Positions 6,621 to 13,238 of a stretch of 16,078 nucleotides of DNA are shown here, in pieces. The stretch's first letter is position 1. Each line of letters begins with the position of its first letter. A program made the position numbers and the translations under genes. The stretch comes from Candidatus Altarchaeum sp. (GTDB lineage: Archaea > Altiarchaeota > Altiarchaeia > Altiarchaeales > Altiarchaeaceae): NCBI GenBank assembly GCA_018260755.1, contig JAGTWP010000032.1, positions 1-16,078 on the forward strand. The letters are read 5' to 3'. The notes under the pieces were generated by a model that worked only from the letters and a program-made list of their open reading frames with translations, did not search any database and had not been told where the DNA came from.

Positions 6621-6660
6621 AAATCTTAAAAAATCTTAAACAACCTTAAACAAATTTAAA
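6621..6660 (+). repeat. Four 10-bp repeats directly before hsp20
   Basis: The 40 bases before the hsp20 ATG are four consecutive decamers: AAATCTTAAA, AAATCTTAAA, CAACCTTAAA and CAAATTTAAA. The period matches one DNA helical turn, so all copies face the same side. They would lie in or at the start of the 5' leader. They could be an operator for a heat-shock regulator, an mRNA thermosensor element, or plain slippage. Confidence 0.75.
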
Positions 6661-7209
6661 ATGGCTAAAAAAGAAAACAAAAAAAATAAGGGCGAAAATA
6701 AGGGCGAAAATAAGGGTGAAAATAAGGGTGAAATCGTACCTGCAGGATCGGGATTTGAAAGAATGTTTGGAAATATGCTGAAGGAAATGAATGAATTTGA
6801 CAGACCTTTTGGTTTGGGACATTGGCCAAGGTGGAGAATGTTCCCTGAATTTCTCAAGGAGTTTAGGAAATTTGAAATTGCCGAGCCAGCAGTAGATATT
6901 ATTGATAAAGGAGACAAATTTGAAGTTACGGCAGATATTCCCGGAATTCCAAAGGAAAATTTAGAGGTGAATGTGACAGACAACGAAATTGAAATAAAGG
7001 GAAATTTTGAAGAAAAGAAAAAAGAGGAAGGAAAGAACTATCTAAGAAGAGAAAGAAGAGCGACAAGCGTTTACAGGCGTGTCTCGTTGCCTGCAGAGGT
7101 AATTTCTGACAAAGCAAATGCAAAGATTGAGAACGGAATATTAAAAATTTCATTGCCAAAGAAAAAGCCGACAGAGGAACAAAAAGCAAAGAAAATAAAG
7201 ATAGAATAA
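6661..7209 (+). CDS. hsp20: Small heat-shock protein, Hsp20/alpha-crystallin family
   Basis: This ATP-independent chaperone binds unfolding proteins. The 182-residue protein has a basic N-terminus with four perfect NKGE repeats (about residues 9-24), encoded by a 12-bp tandem repeat. An aromatic-rich segment (FGLGHWPRWRMFPEF) follows. The alpha-crystallin domain covers roughly residues 77-166, from EPAVDIIDKGDKF through the LPAEV strand to the signature NGILKISLPKK. The C-terminal tail ends KKIKIE, containing the I-x-I motif that docks into neighbouring subunits. The N-terminal repeat is unusual for the family and may vary in copy number between strains. It is divergent from trpS and followed by a hairpin terminator. 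Confidence 0.96.
   Translation: MAKKENKKNKGENKGENKGENKGEIVPAGSGFERMFGNMLKEMNEFDRPFGLGHWPRWRMFPEFLKEFRKFEIAEPAVDIIDKGDKFEVTADIPGIPKENLEVNVTDNEIEIKGNFEEKKKEEGKNYLRRERRATSVYRRVSLPAEVISDKANAKIENGILKISLPKKKPTEEQKAKKIKIE
6686..6733 (+). repeat. 12-bp in-frame minisatellite in hsp20
   Basis: Four copies of the 12-bp unit AATAAGGGYGAA run in tandem, differing only at one synonymous base (C in the first two, T in the last two), and encode NKGE four times. Being a multiple of three, copy-number change would keep the frame. Confidence 0.85.
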
Positions 7210-7244
7210 AGGCAATAGAAAATAAGGTGGATGAAAACATCAGA

Positions 7245-7274
7245 AGAAATAATAAATTTTTTATTTCTTTTTTA
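7245..7274 (+). terminator. Terminator after hsp20
   Basis: AGAAATAA (7245-7252) pairs with TTATTTCT (7261-7268) and is followed by a T run, with a second TTATTTCTTTTTT copy immediately after. It is placed 36 bp after the hsp20 stop and 34 bp before the next gene, so it would separate hsp20 from the regulator downstream. Confidence 0.6.
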
Positions 7275-7307
7275 TTTCTTTTTTAAATTTAGTCATAAAA
7301 ATTTTGA

Positions 7308-7829
7308 ATGGAACCAAAAATAAAAATCCTGCTCAATGACGGGAAAATAAACGAGAAAAGGATTAAAATCCTTAAATTTATTGAGAAATTCGGCTCGCTG
7401 AATAAGGCCTCAAAAGAGTTAGGGATAACTTATAAACACGCATGGGATGAAATAAAAGATATAGAAAAATATCTGAATAAAAAACTGCTGCGGACTATTT
7501 CAAAAGGAAGGAAAGGAGGGGGAACAACACTTACCGAAAAAGCAAAGGAAATTTTAAACGATTATGAAATGTATGAAAAGGGAATAAATTTAGAAATTTC
7601 AGATAAATTTTGGGAGAGTTTAAGCATAATGAGTGCGAGGAATAAGGTAAAAGGAACAATCGAAGAAATTAAAATTGAAGGTGTTGCTGCTGAAATAAAG
7701 ATAAAAGTCAATGAACCGGTTGAAATTGTTGCCTTGATAACAAGAACATCTGCCGAGCGTTTGAAGTTAAAGAAAGGAGATGCTGCTTTTGCAATTATAA
7801 AAGCAACGGATGTTATGTTGGGAAAATAA
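7308..7829 (+). CDS. modE: ModE-like molybdate-responsive transcription regulator
   Basis: ModE-type regulators bind molybdate or tungstate and control uptake and cofactor genes. The 173-residue protein has an N-terminal winged helix (about 17-85: RIKILKFIEKFGSLNKASKE, then GITYKHAWDEIKDIEKYL and the basic wing KGRKGGGTTLTEKAKEIL). A single C-terminal Mop (molbindin) domain follows (about 107-172), beginning with SARNKVKGTI and ending FAIIKATDVMLG. E. coli ModE carries two Mop domains, so the single-domain form would need to dimerise to make a full oxyanion site. No molybdate transporter or molybdopterin gene is in the window, so its targets lie elsewhere. The start ATG has no Shine-Dalgarno; TTTTTAAATTT lies at about -30. 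Confidence 0.88.
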   Translation: MEPKIKILLNDGKINEKRIKILKFIEKFGSLNKASKELGITYKHAWDEIKDIEKYLNKKLLRTISKGRKGGGTTLTEKAKEILNDYEMYEKGINLEISDKFWESLSIMSARNKVKGTIEEIKIEGVAAEIKIKVNEPVEIVALITRTSAERLKLKKGDAAFAIIKATDVMLGK

Positions 7830-7867
7830 AATTTCTTTATGTTTCGGTAAATTTATAGGGTCTTGAC

Positions 7868-7951
7868 GGGTTGTAAGGAAACTAAAAAATTCACCTTCAA
7901 TTTTTGCAAAATAACTTTTTCACCTTCAACTTTTACATTCCCTTACAGCCT
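7868..7951. terminator. Convergent-gene stem-loop with internal direct repeat
   Basis: GGGTTGTAAGG (7868-7878) can pair with CCTTACAGCCT (7941-7951) through eleven pairs including two G-T wobbles. The 62-nt loop holds two copies of TTCACCTTCAA (7890-7900, 7919-7929), each next to a T run. It lies between the convergent modE-like gene and the C25 peptidase and may act as a shared terminator. Confidence 0.35.
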
Positions 7952-7961
7952 ATTGAGTAAA

Positions 7962-10334
7962 TTATTCCATTGAAATTTTTGTCATTAAATCCATGACATC
8001 AGATAACTCCACTTCTCCGTTATTATTTAAATCACCGCAAAAATTTAATTCATATTTTTCTTTATCTCCACTCAAATATTCTAAAATTTCAACCGCATCA
8101 AAAATATCTATGCTGTTGTCTTTATTTACATCTCCAACTTTATCGCATTTTAAATTTTGAAATTTTGAAATGTAACCCACACATATTTTATCGTGCAATT
8201 CATTGCTATCTTTAAATTTCAAATCCACATTCTTAAATGAAAATTTTGTTTCGTTAAATTTACAATTACTTGCCATGTCTTTGCTAAAATAAATAAATAC
8301 ATTTTGCATTCCTTCTGTTAAATTTTTCTCATAATAAATATGTTCAACCTTGTTCCTATTACAATAAACATCCCCTTCTATTGTGTATGCTCCATTTTTT
8401 GTTATGTCCAACGTAACATTAACGCCGTATTCATAAATGTCCAAAAAATTTATAAAAGAAGATGTTGATGATTCAAATTGTGTACATTTGTAATAAGAGC
8501 TGCACCAGTCTGTACCTTTATCCTGTTTGTCATTGTCTTTATAAATTTCAACATTGACATTAAAATTTCCCTCCTTTTTACTATTTCTTATTGCTTTTCC
8601 GTCAAAACTCAATGTAATATTATTAATACCTTTTGTAAGCTCGGTTTCATTTGAAGTTGATGAAACATACGCTCCTGCAACATCTATACTTCCATCAATA
8701 CGATATGTTCCAGTTTCAGATATATTAACTGTAACAACGGCATTAAACGAATCATAAAGCAAATTGTGATTGTTGTCAGGAGTGTAATAATTTGCCAAGG
8801 TGTCAATAATTGATCCGTAAGTTACATTATTTTCAACCTTAAAGTAAAACCTTTTTTCATCCTTGTTCGTGCATTTAATTAAATATAAGCCCTTTGTATT
8901 TGGCGAGAAATTTAATAAATTTATTTCGCTTTTGAGTGTAGATGAATTATCCACATAAATGACTTTGATGAATGCATCCTCATTTAATGAAGATGAACAG
9001 CTTATATTGATTGTATCATTAATATAAAACACAGGCAATGTTCCATAAATTCCAAAATAATTTGAATTAATTGTCTTTTTTGCATTCTCGCTGAGGTCAA
9101 TTGTTAAATTTTCTTGTGTAAAATTTACCTCGTTTTTTTCAAATTTCAATAAAGGACTTCCTAACAGCACAAATTCCATAATTGTTCGTAATCTATCCAT
9201 GTCTAATCCCGCATTTATCATTCTTTCATAAGCATCTATGTATGCTTCTCCTGTTGTATTCTTGCTTGATGTCATGAAATATTCTAAAATTTCATTCATA
9301 TAACCAACATAATAATCGTCAACCGAGCCATTATCTATATATATCCATGCACTGCCGTAATTTACTCTGCTTCCTCCAACATAAGTAATACTATCTTTCT
9401 TTAATAAGTTCTCTGCAAAGCTTTTAGTATAATAACCCCAAATCGGAATTATTGAAGAATCATAAGCTCCGTTCATACAAGCAACCGAAACGAAAATTGC
9501 AGAAGAATTTGTATTGAAATTCCCTTGTGTGCAATCATTTGAAAAACAAGCAGAAACACCGCTTCCATGCCCAAAGTGAAAAACCATATCATAATTGTTT
9601 AATGCACCACTTAATTTTGAAGATGTGAAATTTCCATCGGTTTGAAAAAATTTAGTATAATTTAAATTTAAATTTTGCAGAGCATGCAATGCCGAAATTT
9701 CACCCATATATTCGTCATCACCACCAAAAAGTTTTCCTCCGAAGAGAGCGATTTTTGAAATCGTTTTATTATAATTTTTGAGCTTTTCAACCATCGCCGA
9801 TGCTTCCTGCTCATTATTAACCAAAATCCTTCCGACAGAATGTTTTATTGTCGGATTTTTCTCATCAAACACGGCATAAAATAAATCTGTCGGAACCCAG
9901 GAATTATATCCATCATAGGGGTCATAATAATATTTATCAAAATAATAATAACTCGGCGGAATTACCGTTGCATTACCAAACAAAATAACATAAGATGAAT
10001 TTTGCTGACTTAAAAATTTCCGTATTTTCTTTGCCAAGGTATAGTTAAATTTTCCAGCATCTTCAAAATTTTTTATTCCTTCCCACACACATAATGAATC
10101 GTCGCTATATCCTGGAAAATTAATCTCAAATTCGAAAAAATTTTCAAAATCGCCAACTTTATAAATTTCTACTGGAATGGTTTGCCTGTAAAAATTTGCC
10201 AAATCGTTCGCCTGTCCGTATAATTCATCTGAGGTTATAATTATTACCTTTGAAAAATTTTCTCCGTAAGCAACAGGAAAAAGACAAAATATCCCGAATG
10301 TGAGCCCTAAAATAAGCAAAATTTTTGCATTCAT
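7962..10334 (-). CDS. Secreted C25 (gingipain-like) cysteine peptidase with C-terminal dockerin
   Basis: The 790-residue protein starts with a signal peptide (about 1-24, MNAKILLILGLTFGIFCLFP then VAYG). The catalytic region (about 27-400) resembles the caspase-fold C25 family: FHFGHGSG supplies the histidine (H256) and FVSVACMNGA the cysteine (C286). The start of the fold is VIIITSDEL, and VGRILV precedes the active-site half. Beta-rich modules follow (about 420-720). The last 60 residues form a type I dockerin with two calcium-loop repeats, DVNKDNSIDIFDAVEIL (735-751) and DLNNNGEVELSDVMDLM (768-784). Many N-x-S/T sites suggest surface glycosylation. It is expected outside the cell, tethered or assembled through a cohesin partner that is not in this window. 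Substrate is unknown. It is transcribed divergently from the KH-domain gene and has no Shine-Dalgarno. Confidence 0.88.
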   Translation of the reverse strand: MNAKILLILGLTFGIFCLFPVAYGENFSKVIIITSDELYGQANDLANFYRQTIPVEIYKVGDFENFFEFEINFPGYSDDSLCVWEGIKNFEDAGKFNYTLAKKIRKFLSQQNSSYVILFGNATVIPPSYYYFDKYYYDPYDGYNSWVPTDLFYAVFDEKNPTIKHSVGRILVNNEQEASAMVEKLKNYNKTISKIALFGGKLFGGDDEYMGEISALHALQNLNLNYTKFFQTDGNFTSSKLSGALNNYDMVFHFGHGSGVSACFSNDCTQGNFNTNSSAIFVSVACMNGAYDSSIIPIWGYYTKSFAENLLKKDSITYVGGSRVNYGSAWIYIDNGSVDDYYVGYMNEILEYFMTSSKNTTGEAYIDAYERMINAGLDMDRLRTIMEFVLLGSPLLKFEKNEVNFTQENLTIDLSENAKKTINSNYFGIYGTLPVFYINDTINISCSSSLNEDAFIKVIYVDNSSTLKSEINLLNFSPNTKGLYLIKCTNKDEKRFYFKVENNVTYGSIIDTLANYYTPDNNHNLLYDSFNAVVTVNISETGTYRIDGSIDVAGAYVSSTSNETELTKGINNITLSFDGKAIRNSKKEGNFNVNVEIYKDNDKQDKGTDWCSSYYKCTQFESSTSSFINFLDIYEYGVNVTLDITKNGAYTIEGDVYCNRNKVEHIYYEKNLTEGMQNVFIYFSKDMASNCKFNETKFSFKNVDLKFKDSNELHDKICVGYISKFQNLKCDKVGDVNKDNSIDIFDAVEILEYLSGDKEKYELNFCGDLNNNGEVELSDVMDLMTKISME

Positions 10335-10380
10335 TGTTTTTTATTTTTAGTCCTGTTTCTAATTATATTTCCATATTAAC

Positions 10381-10404
10381 AATTAATAAAGTAATTAATA
10401 AAGT
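10381..10404 (+). repeat. 12-bp tandem duplication in the KH/C25 divergent promoter region
   Basis: AATTAATAAAGT occurs twice in direct succession (10381-10392, 10393-10404), midway between the divergent starts at 10334 and 10440. Such AT-rich repeats may duplicate a TATA/BRE-like element, and a further TATA-like TAAAATTAAAA follows at about -30 from the KH gene start. No regulator can be named. Confidence 0.6.
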
Positions 10405-10439
10405 AAAATTAAAAGGTAAAATTAATAAATAGAACAAAA

Positions 10440-10925
10440 ATGTTGCCAATATGTAATATATGTGCAAAGACAAAGACATTGTGTGCATCTTGTGAAAAAA
10501 AGTTAAAGAACGAGGAAATTTCGGATTTGGATGTGAAAATTTCTGAAATGATGTATGATTTTGGAAAAGGAGAGTTTGGCTTTGAAAAGGCAGTAGATGT
10601 AGGTAATTTTGTTGTGATATTGACACAGAAAGAGGATATCGGTAAAATAATAGGTCCGGGAGGAGAAAATTTAAGAAAAATTGAAGAAGCCCTTGGAAAA
10701 TTAACAAAAGTTATGGGTGCAAGCTCCGCAGAAGAAATGATATATACCCTCATCTCTCCGGCAAATATTGCATCTACGAGTAAGTTGTACAGGGCAGACG
10801 GAACAGTTATGCGAAAGATCACAATAAATAAGAATGATGCAGACAAGTTAAAGATGGATATACATTCAATCAAAAAAATTGTTTCAAATTTAGTGCATGC
10901 TGATGTTGAGATTATTCTGGGATAA
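10440..10925 (+). CDS. KH-domain RNA-binding protein with N-terminal zinc ribbon
   Basis: The 161-residue protein begins with a four-cysteine knuckle, CNICAKTKTLCASC (C5, C8, C15, C18), which should bind zinc. A KH domain follows with the GxxG loop IGPGGENLRKIEEALGK (71-87; G72-P-G-G75). The C-terminal half (about 110-161) contains VMRKITINKNDADKLKMDI and resembles a second small RNA-binding fold, but I cannot name it. The protein is probably an RNA-binding factor in translation or ribosome assembly. The gene is 22 bp upstream of pth2 on the same strand, which supports an operon. The start lacks a Shine-Dalgarno site. A NusA-like role is an alternative, but only one clear KH motif is visible. 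Confidence 0.8.
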   Translation: MLPICNICAKTKTLCASCEKKLKNEEISDLDVKISEMMYDFGKGEFGFEKAVDVGNFVVILTQKEDIGKIIGPGGENLRKIEEALGKLTKVMGASSAEEMIYTLISPANIASTSKLYRADGTVMRKITINKNDADKLKMDIHSIKKIVSNLVHADVEIILG

Positions 10926-10947
10926 AATTTAAAAACGAAATTTTCAG

Positions 10948-11283
10948 ATGTTAAAACAGATAATTGTTGTCCGAAATGATTTGAAATTGGGTAAAGGTAA
11001 GCTGGCCGCACAGGCGGCACATGCTGCAATCTCGGCTGCAGAAATTTCAAAATTTAAGAAACAATGGCTCGCAGAAGGACAGAAAAAAGTTGTTGTGAAG
11101 TGTGAATCCCTTAATATGCTGCTTGAAATTTATGAAAGAACCAAGAGAGCATCCATAGCAACATCATTGATTCAGGATGCCGGCATGACAGAAATTCCTC
11201 CGGGAACGATTACATGTATCGGAATAGGTCCTGATGAAGAAGAAAAAATTGACATGATAACTAAAAATTTAAAACTTTTGTGA
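10948..11283 (+). CDS. pth2: Peptidyl-tRNA hydrolase 2
   Basis: Pth2 frees tRNA from peptidyl-tRNAs dropped by the ribosome. The 111-residue protein is the family's normal length in archaea. It shows the N-terminal signature VVRNDLKLGKGKLAAQAAHA (7-26), with the lysine and histidine of the active region, the central SLNMLLEIYERTK segment, and the C-terminal signature AGMTEIPPGTITCIGIGP. The 22-bp gap to the KH-domain gene suggests co-transcription in a translation-related operon. It converges on gins15 with only 45 bp between the stop codons. Confidence 0.96.
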   Translation: MLKQIIVVRNDLKLGKGKLAAQAAHAAISAAEISKFKKQWLAEGQKKVVVKCESLNMLLEIYERTKRASIATSLIQDAGMTEIPPGTITCIGIGPDEEEKIDMITKNLKLL

Positions 11284-11288
11284 AAGAA

Positions 11289-11324
11289 CCAATGCAGTTT
11301 CTTTTGCCAATGCAGTTTCTTTTG
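11289..11324. repeat. Perfect 18-bp tandem duplication between convergent genes
   Basis: CCAATGCAGTTTCTTTTG occurs twice back to back (11289-11306, 11307-11324) and fills most of the 45 bp between the pth2 and gins15 stop codons. Each unit contains a T-rich stretch that could aid termination of pth2 transcription. Confidence 0.9.
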
Positions 11325-11328
11325 TGTT

Positions 11329-11859
11329 TCAGCCAGTTTTGAACTCATATTCTGCGAATCCTGCTTTAACAAGAATTTTTGCCAATGACGCGGTAATCTC
11401 AGCAACATCTTCATCTTTAAATGGGCCATATCTTTGCAAGTCATCTCCCACAATTCCGGGACAGGAATTCAGAAATCTTACATTCGCCCATAATTGTTTT
11501 TTCTCCCGTTCATTATCATTTTTCGCATCATTTTTTTCCTTTCCGAACAAAAGGTCGTTCTTATAGATCTTTATGAGTTCTAAAATTTTATTATATAGTT
11601 CTTTCTCTTCTTTGGTTGTATTTAAAGGTTCTTTTATGTTCCCTATGCTTGCGCGGAGAGCGTGAATTAAAATTTTTTGCACCCTTTCGGTATATATGTC
11701 ATCACCCAATTTCCCGAGGTATTCTTTATGCTCTTCGGATGAATTATATATTTTGACAAAATTCGGATAGAAATTTTCATCTATCTTTTGAAGTATGCCT
11801 ACATTTTTTCTATTTTTTTCCTGTGAATATATTTCCTCAATATCCGCATAAGTTATCAT
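11329..11859 (-). CDS. gins15: DNA replication factor GINS15 (Gins51)
   Basis: GINS joins MCM helicase and GAN/RecJ-like nuclease at the archaeal replication fork. The 176-residue protein has the family order A domain then B domain. The N-terminal helical A domain contains ADIEEIYSQEK and YTERVQKILIHAL. A charged linker follows (about 105-120, KEKNDAKNDNEREKKQ). The compact C-terminal B domain (about 125-173) contains VRFLNSCPGIVGDD, the hallmark YGPF (144-147) and the ending AKILVKAGFAEYEF. This A-then-B order identifies the 15/51 type rather than the 23 type. In many archaea it sits beside PCNA or primase genes; here it is downstream of a PfkB kinase. Three TGTGTTAA words lie in its 53-bp upstream gap. 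Confidence 0.88.
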   Translation of the reverse strand: MITYADIEEIYSQEKNRKNVGILQKIDENFYPNFVKIYNSSEEHKEYLGKLGDDIYTERVQKILIHALRASIGNIKEPLNTTKEEKELYNKILELIKIYKNDLLFGKEKNDAKNDNEREKKQLWANVRFLNSCPGIVGDDLQRYGPFKDEDVAEITASLAKILVKAGFAEYEFKTG

Positions 11860-11864
11860 TTTTA

Positions 11865-11907
11865 TGTGTTAAAATTTATGTAAAATTTATGTGTTAATAT
11901 GTGTTAA
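11865..11907 (-). promoter_or_regulatory. Triple TTAACACA motif upstream of gins15
   Basis: On the minus strand TTAACACA occurs at 11900-11907, 11890-11897 and 11865-11872, in the short gap before the gins15 start. The same word occurs twice upstream of tRNA-Arg(CCG) (13045-13052, 13058-13065). This repetition could be an operator, but low-complexity drift is possible. Confidence 0.3.
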
Positions 11908-11912
11908 ATTTT

Positions 11913-12938
11913 TTAAATTTCCTTAATTTTTGCCGTTTTTAAAAATTTTATAATATCTTTTATGTTTGCATGCCTTGCTTTTGGATTGGAAATATAATAT
12001 GCAGCTGCTGCATTTCCAAGTATTAATTTCTCTTTTTCTTCAAAATTTCCCATATCTCCGAATATAAATCCGGAATTAAATGTATCTCCTGCACCTGTCA
12101 ACTGTTTAACATCAACATCAAAGGAGGGAATTTTTGCTATTGTTTCTCCTTTTTTAATTATTGATGAAAAATTTGCAGTATGTTCAATTATTTTTGTTTC
12201 TCCTTTAAAATCGCCGAGTTCATAAAATTTAAATTCATCTTCATTCACGCTCAAAAAGTCAGTCTGATTTAAAATTTCTTTTATTTCTTTGGCAATATTT
12301 TTGGTATTTTTGATATTTTTAGCATTATCGCTCTTTATTTTTGGTGTCGGGTCTCCCGGGTCAAAGAATGTCTGGACATTGTTGCGTTTTGCAAATTTAA
12401 AAACCTTTTCTGCAAGTTCGGTTCCTTTTTCATTTAATGCCCAGTCAGAGATACTTACAAACTCCGAATGTTTGAGCAGTTCGAAATCATCTGTGCTTAA
12501 AAGAGCAATTCCGAAATTTTTCAACGAGCCGGCATCACTGAGCATTATGTTTTTGTCTGGCATCTCAATTGCACAGGTACTTGCTAGTTTGCCATCTGTT
12601 TTTATGTGTGAAATGTCTAAATTTTTGAGTTTATTTTTTGATTTGAAATTTTTAAGCAAAGCAAATCCAGCTTCATTTGTTTTTGCAATTATTGCCGAAC
12701 TGATTTCAAGTGATGCAAGAGCAAACGCAGAATTTGTTGCTTTTCCACCTTCTTTAATTGTATTTTTAGTTTCAAAATGTGTTGATGATGTGAGTAAACT
12801 AAAATTTCCTTTAAATTTTGCGAGAAGGTCTATACAAAAATGCGGCATAAAGACAGCATATTTTTTCCCGCCAAAATTTTTGTTCTCTTTTTCTAATTTT
12901 CCTATTAAATTTTTGATGTTGCCCTTAAATTTAGCCAT
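11913..12938 (-). CDS. PfkB/ribokinase-family kinase
   Basis: The 341-residue protein has the two PfkB landmarks: an early glycine pair in KEGGKATNSAFALASLE, which binds the sugar or nucleoside, and the late signature QLTGAGDTFNSGFIFGD (GAGD at 282-285) holding the anion hole and catalytic aspartate. FDPGDPTP and SVNEDEFKF are the middle strands usual in the family. Substrate cannot be assigned; sugars, nucleosides and fructose phosphates are all possible. The start was set at ATG 12936-12938 because the longer frame (to 12974) runs into a tRNA gene, whose translation gives MTRVQIPAGS. This start lies 6 nt from the 3' end of tRNA-Arg(CCG) and has the TTTAAA-ATG context seen in other genes here. 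It probably shares transcripts with the tRNA and gins15. Confidence 0.88.
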   Translation of the reverse strand: MAKFKGNIKNLIGKLEKENKNFGGKKYAVFMPHFCIDLLAKFKGNFSLLTSSTHFETKNTIKEGGKATNSAFALASLEISSAIIAKTNEAGFALLKNFKSKNKLKNLDISHIKTDGKLASTCAIEMPDKNIMLSDAGSLKNFGIALLSTDDFELLKHSEFVSISDWALNEKGTELAEKVFKFAKRNNVQTFFDPGDPTPKIKSDNAKNIKNTKNIAKEIKEILNQTDFLSVNEDEFKFYELGDFKGETKIIEHTANFSSIIKKGETIAKIPSFDVDVKQLTGAGDTFNSGFIFGDMGNFEEKEKLILGNAAAAYYISNPKARHANIKDIIKFLKTAKIKEI

Positions 12939-12944
12939 TTTAAA

Positions 12945-13018
12945 CGAGCCCGCCGGGATTTGAACCCGAGTCATTCGCTCCGGAAGCGAATAGTATATCC
13001 AAGCTAACCTACGAGCCC
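12945..13018 (-). tRNA. tRNA-Arg, anticodon CCG
   Basis: The 74-nt cloverleaf has acceptor strand GGGCTCG paired with CGGGCTC (two G-U pairs) and discriminator G. The anticodon stem TTCGC/GCGAA encloses loop TTCCGGA, giving anticodon CCG (codon CGG). The T arm is TCGGG-TTCAAAT-CCCGG. No 3' CCA is encoded. The D stem is short. It differs from the UCG gene upstream at eight positions. Its 3' end is 6 nt from the PfkB start codon, and no well-placed TATA box of its own is evident, so it may be read from the upstream tRNA promoter. Confidence 0.96.
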
Positions 13019-13169
13019 AAATAAATTATTATAAAATTAGGTGTTGTGTTAAATTTTTGTGTTAATTTGTGCAAATACATAAGTTCAAAACCTTAAGAAT
13101 ATCTTTTGTTTTTGTCATTTTTGGATTTATACCTTTAAAATTTTTTTCTTAGATTTTCCGGTTAAATTT

Positions 13170-13234
13170 TTAAATCTCAGAACTCATAAGTATCATCATG
13201 GAATCAGATCATGGGGTAGTCATCACGGATTTAA
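13170..13234 (-). ncRNA. Box C/D guide sRNA
   Basis: Reading the minus strand 5' to 3': stem TTAAATC, box C GTGATGA (13226-13220), a 12-nt guide CTACCCCATGAT, box D' CTGA (13207-13204), spacer TTCC, box C' ATGATGA (13199-13193), a 12-nt guide TACTTATGAGTT, box D CTGA (13180-13177), and closing stem GATTTAA. All four boxes match consensus, both guides have the archaeal 12-nt length, and the terminal stem is 7 bp and perfect. The unpaired C plus GU of box C form the three-nucleotide bulge of a kink-turn. It would assemble with L7Ae, Nop5 and fibrillarin to direct 2'-O-methylation. It starts 4 nt after tRNA-Arg(UCG), so co-transcription is likely. Confidence 0.92.
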
Positions 13235-13238
13235 TTTA

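Noticed and set aside
10409-11050. Long minus-strand frame opposite the KH-domain gene
   Set aside because: Antisense shadow of the KH gene and the pth2 start; no recognisable motifs.
12289-12963. Plus-strand 224-codon frame opposite the PfkB gene
   Set aside because: Antisense shadow of a gene with clear family signatures, and it runs into the tRNA.
12939-12974. N-terminal extension of the PfkB gene
   Set aside because: These 12 codons translate the 3' part of tRNA-Arg(CCG); the family sequence starts at the ATG at 12938.
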